Numbered from the stretch's first letter, positions 23,535-32,280 are shown. The stretch: 64,000 bases of DNA from JBEKUY01 sp049514555 (GCA_049514555.1 JBEKUY010000005.1:1-64000), one strand, 5' to 3'. Numbers and translations: made by a program. The notes: generated from the letters alone by a model not told the origin.

Positions 23535-25730
23535 ATGGCACCGGAGGCAAACACGCAACTGACGCTCAAGGTCGTAGAAGCCCAGGCCAAGGATGTGGGA
23601 CGAGCGATCGCTCGCATCGATCCCAAGGACATGGAGCGGCTTGGGTTAGAGGTTGGCGGTTGTATCGAGATCGAGGGAAAGCGGAAGACCGTGGCCAAGG
23701 TCATGCCTGCCTATCCCGAAGACCGCGGGAAGTCAACGATTCAAATCGATGGGCTGATCCGTGAGAATGCCAAGGCCGGCCTCGATGAGAAGATCACCAT
23801 CGCGAAAGTTGCCGCCAAGACCGCCGAGAAGATTGTGCTTTCCCCTCTTACCCTAATGCGCAGCGCTCGCCGGGGCGGCGACCAGTACCTGGGAAGGCTT
23901 CTTGAAGGGCTGACTGCGGTCACCGGCGACCGTATCCGCGCCACATTATTCGGAACGCAGAACTGCGAATTCTCCGTGGTCAGTACGCTTCCCAAAGAGG
24001 GCCCGGTGATCATTACGACCGGCACTGCGATCCAGCTCCAGGCGGTTGAGCACGCCGAGGGAAAGCGCGGCCTTACGATTTCCTACGAAGACATCGGCGG
24101 CTTGCGCCATCAGATTCGGCGCATCCGGGAAATGATCGAGCTGCCCTTGAAATACCCGGAGGTTTTCGAGCGGCTGGGCATTGAGCCGCCCAAAGGCGTT
24201 TTTCTGTACGGGCCTCCCGGCTGCGGCAAGACCTTGATTGCGAAAGCCGTTGCCAATGAAACCGACGCCTACTTCACCGACATCAGCGGTCCGGAAATCA
24301 TGGGGAAATTTTACGGTGAATCAGAAGCGCGCCTGAGAAAGGTTTTTGAGGATGCCCAGGCGCATGCGCCCGCGATCCTCTTCATCGATGAGATCGATTC
24401 CATCGCCCCGAAACGGGAGGAGATGGGCGGCGAGAAACAGGTCGAACGCCGAGTTGTAGCCCAGCTACTGGCCCTGATGGATGGCCTGGAGTCCCGAGGG
24501 CAAGTGATTGTGATCGCCGCAACGAATATCCCCAACGTCATCGACCCGGCGCTCAGGAGGCCTGGCCGGTTTGACCGGGAGATCGCCATCCCCATCCCGG
24601 ATCGCAACTCGCGCCTGGAAATTCTCCACATTCACACACGAGGAATGCCGCTGGCGAAGGACGTTGAGCTTGCCAGACTCGCTGACATCACGCACGGATT
24701 CGTGGGGGCTGATTTGGCCGCACTGTGCCGCGAAGCGGCCATGGTGACCTTGCGGCAGCTTCTCCCCGAGGTCGATTTTGACCTTGCGGAAATTCCGGTC
24801 GAGAAGCTGATGAAGCTTGAGGTTACCCAAGAAGCCTTTCTGGAGGCCTTGAGGGAGGTTGAGCCCTCGGCAATCCGTGAGGTTTTTGTGGAGACCCCCA
24901 ACATCACCTGGGGGGACGTGGGCGGTCTCGATGAGATCAAGAAGCGGCTCATCGAGGCGGTGGAATGGCCGCTCAAGCACGCAGAGCTCTTTGCGCAAGC
25001 CCGGGTACGGCCTCCCAAGGGCATTCTCCTGACGGGACCACCGGGCTGCGGGAAGACTTTGCTGGCGAAAGCCCTCGCCGCGGAGAGTGAGCTGAACTTC
25101 ATCTCCATTAAGGGTCCGGAGTTGATGAGCAAGTATGTCGGGGAAAGTGAGCGCGGCGTCCGGGAGATTTTCCGCAAGGCCAAGCAGGCCGCTCCGGCGA
25201 TTCTCTTTTTTGATGAAATCGATTCCCTTGTTCCTCAACGAAGCGCAGGCGGGGGAGACTCCCTGGTGGCCGAACGGGTCATCAGCCAGTTTCTGACGGA
25301 GCTCGACGGGATCGAAGAGTTGAAGGGAGTGCTCGTACTTGCTGCGACGAATCGGCCGGATCTGGTCGATCCTGCCCTACTCCGGCCGGGACGGTTTGAC
25401 CTCGTGCTCGAGCTCCCCATGCCGGATGAGCAGGTCCGCGAGATGATTTTCCGCGTGCACGCGAAAGGGAAGCCTCTTGCCCGGGATGTGGACCTCAAGT
25501 GGCTAGCCAAGGAAGCCGGCGAGTTCACTGGTGCCGAAGTCGAGGCCGTTTGCCAGGAGGCGGCCATGAGGGCGATCCGCGAGGCAATTGAACGGAAAGC
25601 TGATGCCAAGATTTCGCTTACGATGATTCACTTTCGTGCGGCATTGGACTATATGAAAGCCCGAAAGGGACCATACGCTCCATTCGAGCTTTTTGCTGAG
25701 TCCCGGAGACGGGCCAGGGAAAATCAATGA
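23535..25730 (+). CDS. CDC48/VCP-type double AAA+ ATPase
   Basis: A 731-residue protein of CDC48 architecture. It has an N-terminal double-psi barrel and second N subdomain (about 8-185), then D1 (Walker A GPPGCGKT near 228, Walker B ILFIDEIDS) and D2 (Walker A GPPGCGKT near 503, Walker B ILFFDEIDS), each with an Arg-finger region (RRPGRFDRE and LRPGRFDLV). Such ATPases unfold or extract proteins from complexes. It is archaeal-like in layout and rare in bacteria outside gas vesicle loci; some bacterial gvp clusters carry it. The stop overlaps the start of the next regulator (ATGA). A role in vesicle assembly or turnover is inferred from position. Confidence 0.92.
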   Translation: MAPEANTQLTLKVVEAQAKDVGRAIARIDPKDMERLGLEVGGCIEIEGKRKTVAKVMPAYPEDRGKSTIQIDGLIRENAKAGLDEKITIAKVAAKTAEKIVLSPLTLMRSARRGGDQYLGRLLEGLTAVTGDRIRATLFGTQNCEFSVVSTLPKEGPVIITTGTAIQLQAVEHAEGKRGLTISYEDIGGLRHQIRRIREMIELPLKYPEVFERLGIEPPKGVFLYGPPGCGKTLIAKAVANETDAYFTDISGPEIMGKFYGESEARLRKVFEDAQAHAPAILFIDEIDSIAPKREEMGGEKQVERRVVAQLLALMDGLESRGQVIVIAATNIPNVIDPALRRPGRFDREIAIPIPDRNSRLEILHIHTRGMPLAKDVELARLADITHGFVGADLAALCREAAMVTLRQLLPEVDFDLAEIPVEKLMKLEVTQEAFLEALREVEPSAIREVFVETPNITWGDVGGLDEIKKRLIEAVEWPLKHAELFAQARVRPPKGILLTGPPGCGKTLLAKALAAESELNFISIKGPELMSKYVGESERGVREIFRKAKQAAPAILFFDEIDSLVPQRSAGGGDSLVAERVISQFLTELDGIEELKGVLVLAATNRPDLVDPALLRPGRFDLVLELPMPDEQVREMIFRVHAKGKPLARDVDLKWLAKEAGEFTGAEVEAVCQEAAMRAIREAIERKADAKISLTMIHFRAALDYMKARKGPYAPFELFAESRRRARENQ

Positions 25731-27133
25731 GTCCATTGATGGGTGCGGCGAAACGAGAGACGTTGGGCGCAGAGATCGAACGAATTCACAGCGTGCTCTT
25801 GATTGAATCGGATCCGCGGTTGCAGCGTTTCTGGGAAACAGCTCTGACCGATGGGGGCTTTCAGGTGGTTGTTGCCGCAACACCGGATGATGCACTGCAG
25901 CGGGCGGCCCAGGTGGCGCCCAATCTCGTCTTTTTAGGCACTGGCCTGGATGGGAGCAAAGCCGTCGGGATCCTGGAAGCCCTGCGGCGCATAAGCCCGG
26001 ACCTTTCGGTTGTGGCTCCCGCAAACCCCGAGCAGGTGAAACAAGAGCTGGACGCCATGGAGAGCCATGGGGCCGTCACACCTGCATCTCCCCTCAAGGT
26101 GGATCAAGTAAAGATTGCCGTCACGGACGTACTGAACCTCGAGCGACTCAAGCAAGTGAAACTGGGATTTGAGGAGCAGGAAGAGCGACCGATTCACTTC
26201 GAGCAAATCGTGGGTACGAGCCCGCAGACGAACGCCCTTCGCCAGGCCATCGCCGAGGCGATTCAGGCCGATCCGGCTACGGTCCTGATCATCGGGGAGA
26301 CCGGCACGGGCAAAGCGCTGGTGGCCCGGGCGATTCATGGCCACAGCCTTCGCAAGGAGAAGCCTTTCGTCGTTGTGGAATGTACGGCGATGCCCGCCAC
26401 ATTGTTGGAAAGCGAGCTTTTCGGCTATGAGGCGGGGGCGTTTACGGATGCAAAGGCTTCCAAGAAGGGGCTGCTGGAAGTGGCTGAGGGAGGGACGGTC
26501 TTTCTGGATGAAATTGGCGATCTGGAGATGCCCGTCCAGGCCAAACTCCTCCGCGTCTTGGAAGAGAAGCGCGTGCGCCGTTTAGGGGGCACGCAAGACT
26601 ATACGGCCAATGTTCGTTTTGTTGCGGCCACGAACAGGTCGCTGGAAACACTCATCAGGGAAGGACGATTTCGCCAGGACCTCTACTTCCGGCTCAACGT
26701 CTTTCGCATCACCGTAGGCCCCTTGCGCGAGCGCAAAGACGACATGGTTTGCCTGGCCAAGCATTTTGTCGAGCAGTTTAGCCGCGCATTCCACAAGCAA
26801 ATCCACGGACTCTCTTTCGCCGCGCAACAGCAGCTGGCGGCCTATGATTGGCCGGGAAACGTCAGAGAACTGCGCAATATCATCGAGCGCGCTGTGATCC
26901 TCGAACAAGGCGAGCTCATCTCACCTCGGCATCTCGCTTTAGGCGCGGCGGGTTTAGTGACGGAGGACGCAATTCGCCTGCCGGAGGGCGGCGTCGCGTT
27001 GGAAGAAGTTGAGAAAACCCTGGTGGCTCAGGCTCTCGAGAGAACGAACGGGAACCAAACCGACGCCGCGAAGCTGCTGAAGATCACCCGCTTTGCCTTG
27101 AGAACGCGGATGAAGAAGTTCGGACTGTCTTAG
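25727..27133 (+). CDS. Second sigma-54 activator, degenerate receiver and GAFTDA loop
   Basis: A 468-residue NtrC-type protein. Its N-terminal domain (about 20-135) keeps a receiver shape, but the phospho-acceptor position reads LVFLGTGLDG with Gly instead of Asp and the acidic pocket reads LIESDPR, so it is unlikely to be phosphorylated. The AAA+ domain (about 160-395) has Walker A GETGTGKA and Walker B TVFLDEIGD, and the sigma-54 contact loop reads GAFTDA. That is a naturally occurring variant of GAFTGA, probably functional. The Fis-type HTH is at about 430-466 (DAAKLLKITRFALRTRMKKF). It lies directly upstream of the sigma-54 promoter at 27396. Confidence 0.88.
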   Translation: MSPLMGAAKRETLGAEIERIHSVLLIESDPRLQRFWETALTDGGFQVVVAATPDDALQRAAQVAPNLVFLGTGLDGSKAVGILEALRRISPDLSVVAPANPEQVKQELDAMESHGAVTPASPLKVDQVKIAVTDVLNLERLKQVKLGFEEQEERPIHFEQIVGTSPQTNALRQAIAEAIQADPATVLIIGETGTGKALVARAIHGHSLRKEKPFVVVECTAMPATLLESELFGYEAGAFTDAKASKKGLLEVAEGGTVFLDEIGDLEMPVQAKLLRVLEEKRVRRLGGTQDYTANVRFVAATNRSLETLIREGRFRQDLYFRLNVFRITVGPLRERKDDMVCLAKHFVEQFSRAFHKQIHGLSFAAQQQLAAYDWPGNVRELRNIIERAVILEQGELISPRHLALGAAGLVTEDAIRLPEGGVALEEVEKTLVAQALERTNGNQTDAAKLLKITRFALRTRMKKFGLS

Positions 27134-27263
27134 CCTTGCTCCAGCCCGCTTGGGCCATTCTCCATCGGCCACTTGGGAAACCTACAGCGCAGACACCCGC
27201 TGGTCGTCTCCGTCTTCTAGCGCAAGATGCGCAGGCTCATTCAGTTGGAACAGCGTTTACCCC

Positions 27264-27300
27264 TGTGCGAGATCGCACATGGACTGTGTGAAAGCGCACA
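27264..27300. promoter_or_regulatory. Two upstream activator palindromes
   Basis: TGTGCGAGATCGCACA at 27264-27279 is a perfect 7-bp inverted repeat. TGTGTGAAAGCGCACA at 27285-27300 is a close copy. Their centres are 21 bp apart, two helical turns, and about 130-150 bp before the predicted start of transcription. This is the normal arrangement for an NtrC-type enhancer. Candidate binders are the regulators at 15659 and 25727. Confidence 0.8.
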
Positions 27301-27395
27301 GGCAGAACACCCGTTTGACAAGCTGGCTCGAGCATAGAAGCTCGCAACTCTCTTGTGCAGAGAGGCTTCGAATTCCGAAGGGGACTGTCAGTTCT

Positions 27396-27411
27396 TGGCA
27401 TGGGAATTGCC
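27396..27411 (+). promoter_or_regulatory. Sigma-54 (-24/-12) promoter of the second gvp transcript
   Basis: TGGCATGGGAATTGCC has the invariant GG and GC separated by 10 bases and matches the consensus TGGCAyr-N4-TTGC. Transcription should start near 27422. The first open gene downstream is the GvpL/F-J fusion at 27541, leaving a leader of about 120 bases. Confidence 0.85.
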
Positions 27412-27540
27412 AGGGATAGGGCGGCGCCCTCACCCAGGCACCGATGGCATCACCCCACGGTTTTAGGAATTGACTTGGCGGAAGTCAGCCACGTCAACAC
27501 TCAGAGCCTCAGAAGGTCCCAAGGAGCAAGGAGACGGAAA

Positions 27541-28698
27541 GTGAGCCGTGCGATCTGCGAGGAGCGAGGCGATGAGCTTGCGCCGAAAGACGGCCGGCAG
27601 CGAACTGGCGACGTTGTAGGCCGCGGCGAGCCGGAAGTGGCTGAAGGCAAGACCAAAGGCAGCGGATTGTATCTCTACGGGATCATCCAGGATAAGCAAG
27701 AGCGGCGCTGGGGCCTCACGGGCATCAGCGGCGCACCGGTGATCTACACCGTTTGTCACGACGGTCTGAGCGCAGTCGTCAGTGACGGGTCGAGTGACAT
27801 CCACGAAACGACCCAAGAAGATCTCCTCGCTCACAACAAGGTGCTGGAACAGGTGATGAAAACCCATTCGGTGCTCCCCCTGCGTTTGGGAACCGTGGCC
27901 AGGAGCGAACCGGAGGTGAGGGCGTTTCTCCAAAAGGCGCATCGCCCGCTGCGTCATGCACTGAGGCAGATTCAGGGCAAAGTCGAATTCGACGTAGAGG
28001 CCGAGTGGAATGGCAATGAGATCTTCAGGCTCATCGAGGAACAGGGCGAAGAGGTCCGCGCGTACAAGGAACGCATATTAGCCGCGGGCAAGCGGCCTGC
28101 GCCCGAAGAACAAGTGGCTGCCGGAATCATGGTCGCCAATGCGATCGCTCGGCAAAGGGCACAGTTCGCCAAGGCCATGGAAGCAGAACTCAAGCCCTGG
28201 TCGGAGCGAGTCAGCTCGCTGCAAGACCGCACCCAACAGACGGTTTTCAACGCAGCGTTCCTGGTCCAAGGAGAGCGGACGAGACCCTTCGAGGAAGCGA
28301 TCTATCGGTTAGGGGACCGGCACGGCCGGATCCTGAAGTTCCGGTATGCAGGGCCGCTCCCTTGCTACAGCTTTGTCAACCTGCATGTGATGATGGTCGA
28401 ATTCCAAGCGGTTGATGAGGCGCGGAGAACGCTGGGGCTTGGCGATCATATTACCTTGTCTCAGATCAAGCAGGCCTACCGGAAACTCGCACCCCAATGT
28501 CACCCGGACCGAAACTCCACCGACGCAGAAGCAAAGGAACGGTTTGAAAAGCTCGCCGCGAGCTACCAACTCTTGCTGGGTTTCTGGGAGACCGTCGGAG
28601 GCGACGCCTCTCAGGCAATTCCCCTGACGCAAGAAGGGGTCGGCAAAACGTTGGTTGTGATTTCCAAGGAACGGCGGCCTGACTTCCTGGGGGCGTAG
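27541..28698 (+). CDS. GvpL/GvpF-family protein fused to a C-terminal J domain
   Basis: Starts at GTG 27541 after AAGGAG; the frame is open further upstream but that part precedes or overlaps the sigma-54 promoter. Length 385 residues. Residues 1-40 are a charged lead. The GvpL/F domain (about 40-285) runs from GLYLYGIIQDKQ through VLEQVMKTHSVLPLRLGTVA to LPCYSFVNLHVMMVEF. A DnaJ J domain (about 290-350) follows, with the diagnostic HPD (PQCHPDRNSTDAEAKERFEK). GvpF/L proteins are assembly factors that contact GvpA; the J domain would recruit and stimulate an Hsp70. A DnaK is encoded nearby (35346-37205) and a free DnaJ-type zinc finger at 33531. Confidence 0.9.
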   Translation: MSRAICEERGDELAPKDGRQRTGDVVGRGEPEVAEGKTKGSGLYLYGIIQDKQERRWGLTGISGAPVIYTVCHDGLSAVVSDGSSDIHETTQEDLLAHNKVLEQVMKTHSVLPLRLGTVARSEPEVRAFLQKAHRPLRHALRQIQGKVEFDVEAEWNGNEIFRLIEEQGEEVRAYKERILAAGKRPAPEEQVAAGIMVANAIARQRAQFAKAMEAELKPWSERVSSLQDRTQQTVFNAAFLVQGERTRPFEEAIYRLGDRHGRILKFRYAGPLPCYSFVNLHVMMVEFQAVDEARRTLGLGDHITLSQIKQAYRKLAPQCHPDRNSTDAEAKERFEKLAASYQLLLGFWETVGGDASQAIPLTQEGVGKTLVVISKERRPDFLGA

Positions 28699-28723
28699 TT
28701 TTTCTGAAAGAAGGTCCGGCCGG

Positions 28724-29524
28724 ATGGACGTATGGATGCAAGGACCTGAAGTGACGGACGGGGAAATCAGAATGGCCCAAGGGTATTACCTGTACGGCGT
28801 TGTTGAAGCCTCTGACCAGAAGGGCAGGGGAGCCGGTGGGCTTGGGAGAGAAGCAGTCAGCGCCATGCCATTCCGGGAGATTGCAGCAGTGGTGAGTCCA
28901 TGGGCGTCGGACGTCGTGCCCGCCACACCAGAGAATTGTCTGGCCCACGAACGGGTACTCAGCGACCTGATCAAGACAGAAACGGTTCTACCGTTCGAAT
29001 TTGGCACGATTGCTCCCGATATCGAGGCTGTAAACAAACTCCTGCGGCGCAACTACTCACGGTTTAGACGGGCCCTGGAGAAGCTGAGCGGAACGGTCGA
29101 GGTAACCGTAACGGCATCGTGGCATGACATGAAAGCGATTTGTGAAGAGGTCGTGAAGACACATCCGACGATCGCCATCTACAAGCGCGAAATCATGAGC
29201 AAGCCCTACGATCAGACCTACCAGGATCGCTTGAAAATCGGGCAAATCGTGGCTGAGGTGTTGAAGACAAAAAAACACCTGGAAGGAAGAAAACTCTATA
29301 GCGTCCTCAAAAGAGACGTGACAGGGGCCCGCCACGCCTGCATGGGAAAGCCCCTGGGCGATAACGGCATCTTCGCGGGAGCCTTCTTGATAAGGCGTGG
29401 CGCCTACCCCGACTTTGAGCGGAGTCTCCTGGAAATTGGGAGCCGATACGATAGCCGCGTCGATTTCAAGTACACCGACGCGCTGCCGCCTTACCACTTT
29501 GTCGACCTGAAGATCGCGGTGTAG
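28724..29524 (+). CDS. GvpL/GvpF-family gas vesicle protein (second copy)
   Basis: A 266-residue protein with the family pattern: GYYLYGVVEASDQ at the start, ECLAHERV-like NCLAHERVLSDLIKTETVLP, EFGTIAPDIEAVNKLL and the closing ALPPYHFVDLKIAV. No extra domain. The start may be ATG 28724 or ATG 28772 just before the first strand; both keep the domain. It ends 2 bases before the next family member. By family it takes part in nucleation or assembly of the GvpA shell. It lies outside the Bacillus-like F-G-L order that follows, so it is an extra paralogue. Confidence 0.9.
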   Translation: MDVWMQGPEVTDGEIRMAQGYYLYGVVEASDQKGRGAGGLGREAVSAMPFREIAAVVSPWASDVVPATPENCLAHERVLSDLIKTETVLPFEFGTIAPDIEAVNKLLRRNYSRFRRALEKLSGTVEVTVTASWHDMKAICEEVVKTHPTIAIYKREIMSKPYDQTYQDRLKIGQIVAEVLKTKKHLEGRKLYSVLKRDVTGARHACMGKPLGDNGIFAGAFLIRRGAYPDFERSLLEIGSRYDSRVDFKYTDALPPYHFVDLKIAV

Positions 29525-29526
29525 CC

Positions 29527-30309
29527 ATGGAAGAGGGACGCTATCTCTATTGCATCATCGAGGGAAACGAACCGAAGACATTCGGCCCCCTGGGCATCGG
29601 TGGCCGGGGCGATGCATTGGTCACCGTGGCCTGTGACGGTCTGTCCTGCGTGGTGAGCAGTTCCCCCATCATCAAGTATCGGGTCATGCGGGAGCACACC
29701 ATGGCCCACTACCGGGCGATCGAGCGGGTCATGGAAAAATACGCAGTCTTGCCCATCCGGTTTTCGACGATCGCCGAAAGCGACGAGAAAATCATTGCGA
29801 AAGTCTTGAGGCCGCGCCACGACGAGTTCAAGCGGCTCCTGCATTGGATCTCCGGCAAAGATAGCGTTGAAGTCAGGGCTTCTTGGACCCATATGGACGC
29901 CGTGTTTCAAGAAGTGGTGGAGGACAGTCACTCGCTCCAGGCACTCAAAGCCAATGCGGCAGCGAAGCCTGCGGCTGCCGCCTACTACGATTACATCGAG
30001 ATCGGAAAGACCGTTCAGGCGATGGTCAAGGAGAAGCGCAGAACAACGGCGGCACAGATCCTCGAGGCATTGAAACCGCACGCGTGCGAGGTCCGTGATA
30101 ACAGCCAGAACCTCTATGCCGATCAAAGCATCTGTTATCTGGCCTTCTTGATCGAAAACGAGAAAACAGCAGCGTTTGATCGAGCGGTAGGCGAGCTGTG
30201 CGCCGCATCCGGTGAACGGATCAAATGGACCGTCAACCATCGGGTGGCGCCATTTGATTTCGTGACGATCGTCATCAACCTGCAAGAGGTGAGCCATGTT
30301 TCTGCTTGA
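29527..30309 (+). CDS. gvpF: Gas vesicle protein GvpF (third GvpL/F paralogue)
   Basis: A 260-residue GvpL/F-family protein: RYLYCIIEGNEPKTF, AHYRAIERVMEKYAVLPIRF, WTHMDAVFQEVVED and closing RVAPFDFVTIVINL. It directly precedes and overlaps gvpG by 14 bases, and a fourth paralogue follows gvpG. This reproduces the F-G-L order of Bacillus megaterium, on which the name GvpF rests. GvpF is a minor protein that touches the gas-facing side of GvpA during assembly in other organisms. Confidence 0.9.
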   Translation: MEEGRYLYCIIEGNEPKTFGPLGIGGRGDALVTVACDGLSCVVSSSPIIKYRVMREHTMAHYRAIERVMEKYAVLPIRFSTIAESDEKIIAKVLRPRHDEFKRLLHWISGKDSVEVRASWTHMDAVFQEVVEDSHSLQALKANAAAKPAAAAYYDYIEIGKTVQAMVKEKRRTTAAQILEALKPHACEVRDNSQNLYADQSICYLAFLIENEKTAAFDRAVGELCAASGERIKWTVNHRVAPFDFVTIVINLQEVSHVSA

Positions 30310-30523
30310 TGATCTGATCCTGGCGCCGGTGAAGGGCATCATGTGGCTGGCCGAGCAGATCCAGAAGGAAACCGATCGCCAACTGTTCGACGCTTCAGCG
30401 ATTAAAGCGCGTTTGGCTGAATTGCAGGAGTTGTACGACTCGGGGTTGATCAGCGAAGCGGAATTCTGCAAAGCCGAAGATGTGCTTCTGGCAAGGCTCA
30501 ACGCGGCTCAGGAGCGGGAATGA
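30296..30523 (+). CDS. gvpG: Gas vesicle protein GvpG
   Basis: A 75-residue protein with the GvpG signature: an N-terminal segment LLDDLILAPVKGIMWLAEQI followed by a charged helix (KARLAELQELYDSGLISEAE). Length and layout are normal. It overlaps the preceding gvpF by 14 bases and the following gvpL by 4 bases. GvpG is an essential minor assembly factor that interacts with GvpF/L in other systems. Confidence 0.95.
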   Translation: MFLLDDLILAPVKGIMWLAEQIQKETDRQLFDASAIKARLAELQELYDSGLISEAEFCKAEDVLLARLNAAQERE

Positions 30524-31392
30524 GACAGGAAAACAGTGAAGGGCTGAGAACGATGGAGCCCTCGAAGGCCATCTACTTGTACGGCGTCGTCGATCACCCC
30601 GGGGTCCAGGCTGTCCTTGACGGGATCAACACGCCTTCTCCGGTTCGTTGCCTCCCCATCGGGAATCTGGGGGCCTTGGTGAGAGACGTGGCCATGGAAG
30701 AGTTTGGGGAGGACGCTCTCAAAGATCGCATGAAAGATCCCCAGTGGCTGGAACAGCACATCTGGCAGCACGCGCGAGTGCTCGAAGTGGCCATGAGATT
30801 CGGAACCGTCATTCCCATGAAACTCCTCACGATCTTTAGAACCGAGGACCGGCTCCTGAAAAGCCTCTTGGCGCTGGATGGGACGCTGCGTGATCTGTGC
30901 GGCAAGCTCCAGGGTAAGGAGGAATGGGGAGTCAAAGTCTTTTGTGACCTTCAATGCATTCAGGCGGCTGTCGAAGCTCAACGCGACCGCACCAGCCAAC
31001 TCAATGCCCAGCTCGCGGGGAAGCCTTCCGGCACGGCCTATCTCATACGGAAGCAGTCGGAGGAATCGGCCAGGCGAGAGAGCAGTCTCCTCTTGGCAGT
31101 CCATCTCGAATCGATCTCCCGTCGGATCTCCTCGATGGCCTATGAGACAAAGTTCAACCCGGTGACACAGGAGTCGAGCGGCCGCCAGATGGTCCTCAAT
31201 GCGTCGCTCTTAATCGACAAGACATCTATCAGCAGCTTGGCGAATGGAGTGAACGCCTTGCGCCAAGAGTACCTGCCCCGCGGTTTTGAGTTCGAACGTG
31301 TCGGGCCATTTCCGCCCTATAGCTTCAGCGAGTTACCTGTATGCGCTGGGCAGGGCGAGACGAGCAGGTCTGAGGGTGTGGCCCATGCATAA
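30520..31392 (+). CDS. gvpL: Gas vesicle protein GvpL (fourth GvpL/F paralogue)
   Basis: A 290-residue family member: AIYLYGVVDHPGVQ, WLEQHIWQHARVLEVAMRFG, TVIPMKLLTIFRTEDRLLKS and FPPYSFSELPV. A short Ser/Gly-rich tail follows. The position after gvpG and before the S-K fusion matches gvpL of Bacillus megaterium. GvpL is thought to act as a hub that binds other minor Gvp proteins. Its stop overlaps the next gene by 8 bases. The start is ATG 30520, but M at residue 12 is a possible alternative. Confidence 0.9.
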   Translation: MRQENSEGLRTMEPSKAIYLYGVVDHPGVQAVLDGINTPSPVRCLPIGNLGALVRDVAMEEFGEDALKDRMKDPQWLEQHIWQHARVLEVAMRFGTVIPMKLLTIFRTEDRLLKSLLALDGTLRDLCGKLQGKEEWGVKVFCDLQCIQAAVEAQRDRTSQLNAQLAGKPSGTAYLIRKQSEESARRESSLLLAVHLESISRRISSMAYETKFNPVTQESSGRQMVLNASLLIDKTSISSLANGVNALRQEYLPRGFEFERVGPFPPYSFSELPVCAGQGETSRSEGVAHA

Positions 31393-32146
31393 CGCGCTGC
31401 TCGAATCCGAGCGCGTAACCTTGCTCGACCTGCTCGACCACGTACTGGAAACCGGTGTGGTCATAGACGGGGAGATAGACCTAGCCGTGGCAGACATCAA
31501 CCTGGTCCACTTGGGTTTGAAGTTGGTGCTTGCCTCATCAGCGACGCTGGAGCAGCGGAGCAACGGCCGTGCGACCCGCCTTGCGGACCCTATTGATATT
31601 TCTCCGGTTGGCCCGCCCGGAGAATGTTCTCTTGGTTCGAAGATCTGTACAGGGCCTCCCATTCCTGCAGAAGCTGAGTCGAAGGCCGACACGGATGTCC
31701 AACCGGCATGCATGGCGGAGCCAGTCTTGAGTTCTCGGTCGATCCCCGAGCAAGAGCAGCCCGGTGAATGGCTCCATTCAGGAATGGGCCGGTTCGACGG
31801 CACCCAAGGCTTGCATGCCAGGGCCGAGGAAAAGGCAGTGTCAAGAATCAATCCTGCGCGTGTGCCTCCCGTGCCGAGGCGAGCAGGGCGGTCCGACTTT
31901 GACCCTGTGAAGGTCGAGCGAGGCTTAGCGAAGCTGGTCCTGACCCTGATTGAACTCCTGCGGCGCTTGATGGAGAAGCAGGCCATTCGAAAAATGGAAG
32001 GTGGCACACTCACCGAGAGGCAGGTAGAAGGGCTCGGGGAGGCCTTCCGGCGACTCGAGACCAAGATGGGGGAGCTGAAGCGTGTGTTTGGTCTCCAGGA
32101 CGAGGAGCTCAATCTTGATTTGGGTCCGTTAGGGGCTCTCATGTAG
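31385..32146 (+). CDS. GvpS-GvpK fusion protein
   Basis: A 253-residue protein joining two gas vesicle families. Residues about 5-55 are a GvpA-like domain of the S/J/M type (RVTLLDLLDHVLETGVVIDG, then DLAVADINLVHLGLKLVLAS). Residues about 60-160 are a Pro/Ser/Glu-rich linker. Residues about 165-253 are a full GvpK domain (FDPVKVERGLAKLVLTLIEL, LRRLMEKQAIRKMEGG, then VFGLQDEELNLDLGPLGAL). In Bacillus megaterium gvpS and gvpK are separate neighbours in this order. There is no stop or frameshift between the two parts, so this looks like a true fusion rather than a sequencing error. The start overlaps gvpL. Confidence 0.9.
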   Translation: MHNALLESERVTLLDLLDHVLETGVVIDGEIDLAVADINLVHLGLKLVLASSATLEQRSNGRATRLADPIDISPVGPPGECSLGSKICTGPPIPAEAESKADTDVQPACMAEPVLSSRSIPEQEQPGEWLHSGMGRFDGTQGLHARAEEKAVSRINPARVPPVPRRAGRSDFDPVKVERGLAKLVLTLIELLRRLMEKQAIRKMEGGTLTERQVEGLGEAFRRLETKMGELKRVFGLQDEELNLDLGPLGALM

Positions 32147-32280
32147 TGGTCGGTCATTCCGTGAAAAGAGGGAGAGGTTTCCCGGAAACAAGTATGCGAA
32201 GCGACGCGCGCACATTAGAAGTCCTTTTCGGCACAGCGCTTATCATCCGCGCGGGTGGCCCGATCTAAGAGGAGGTCCAG

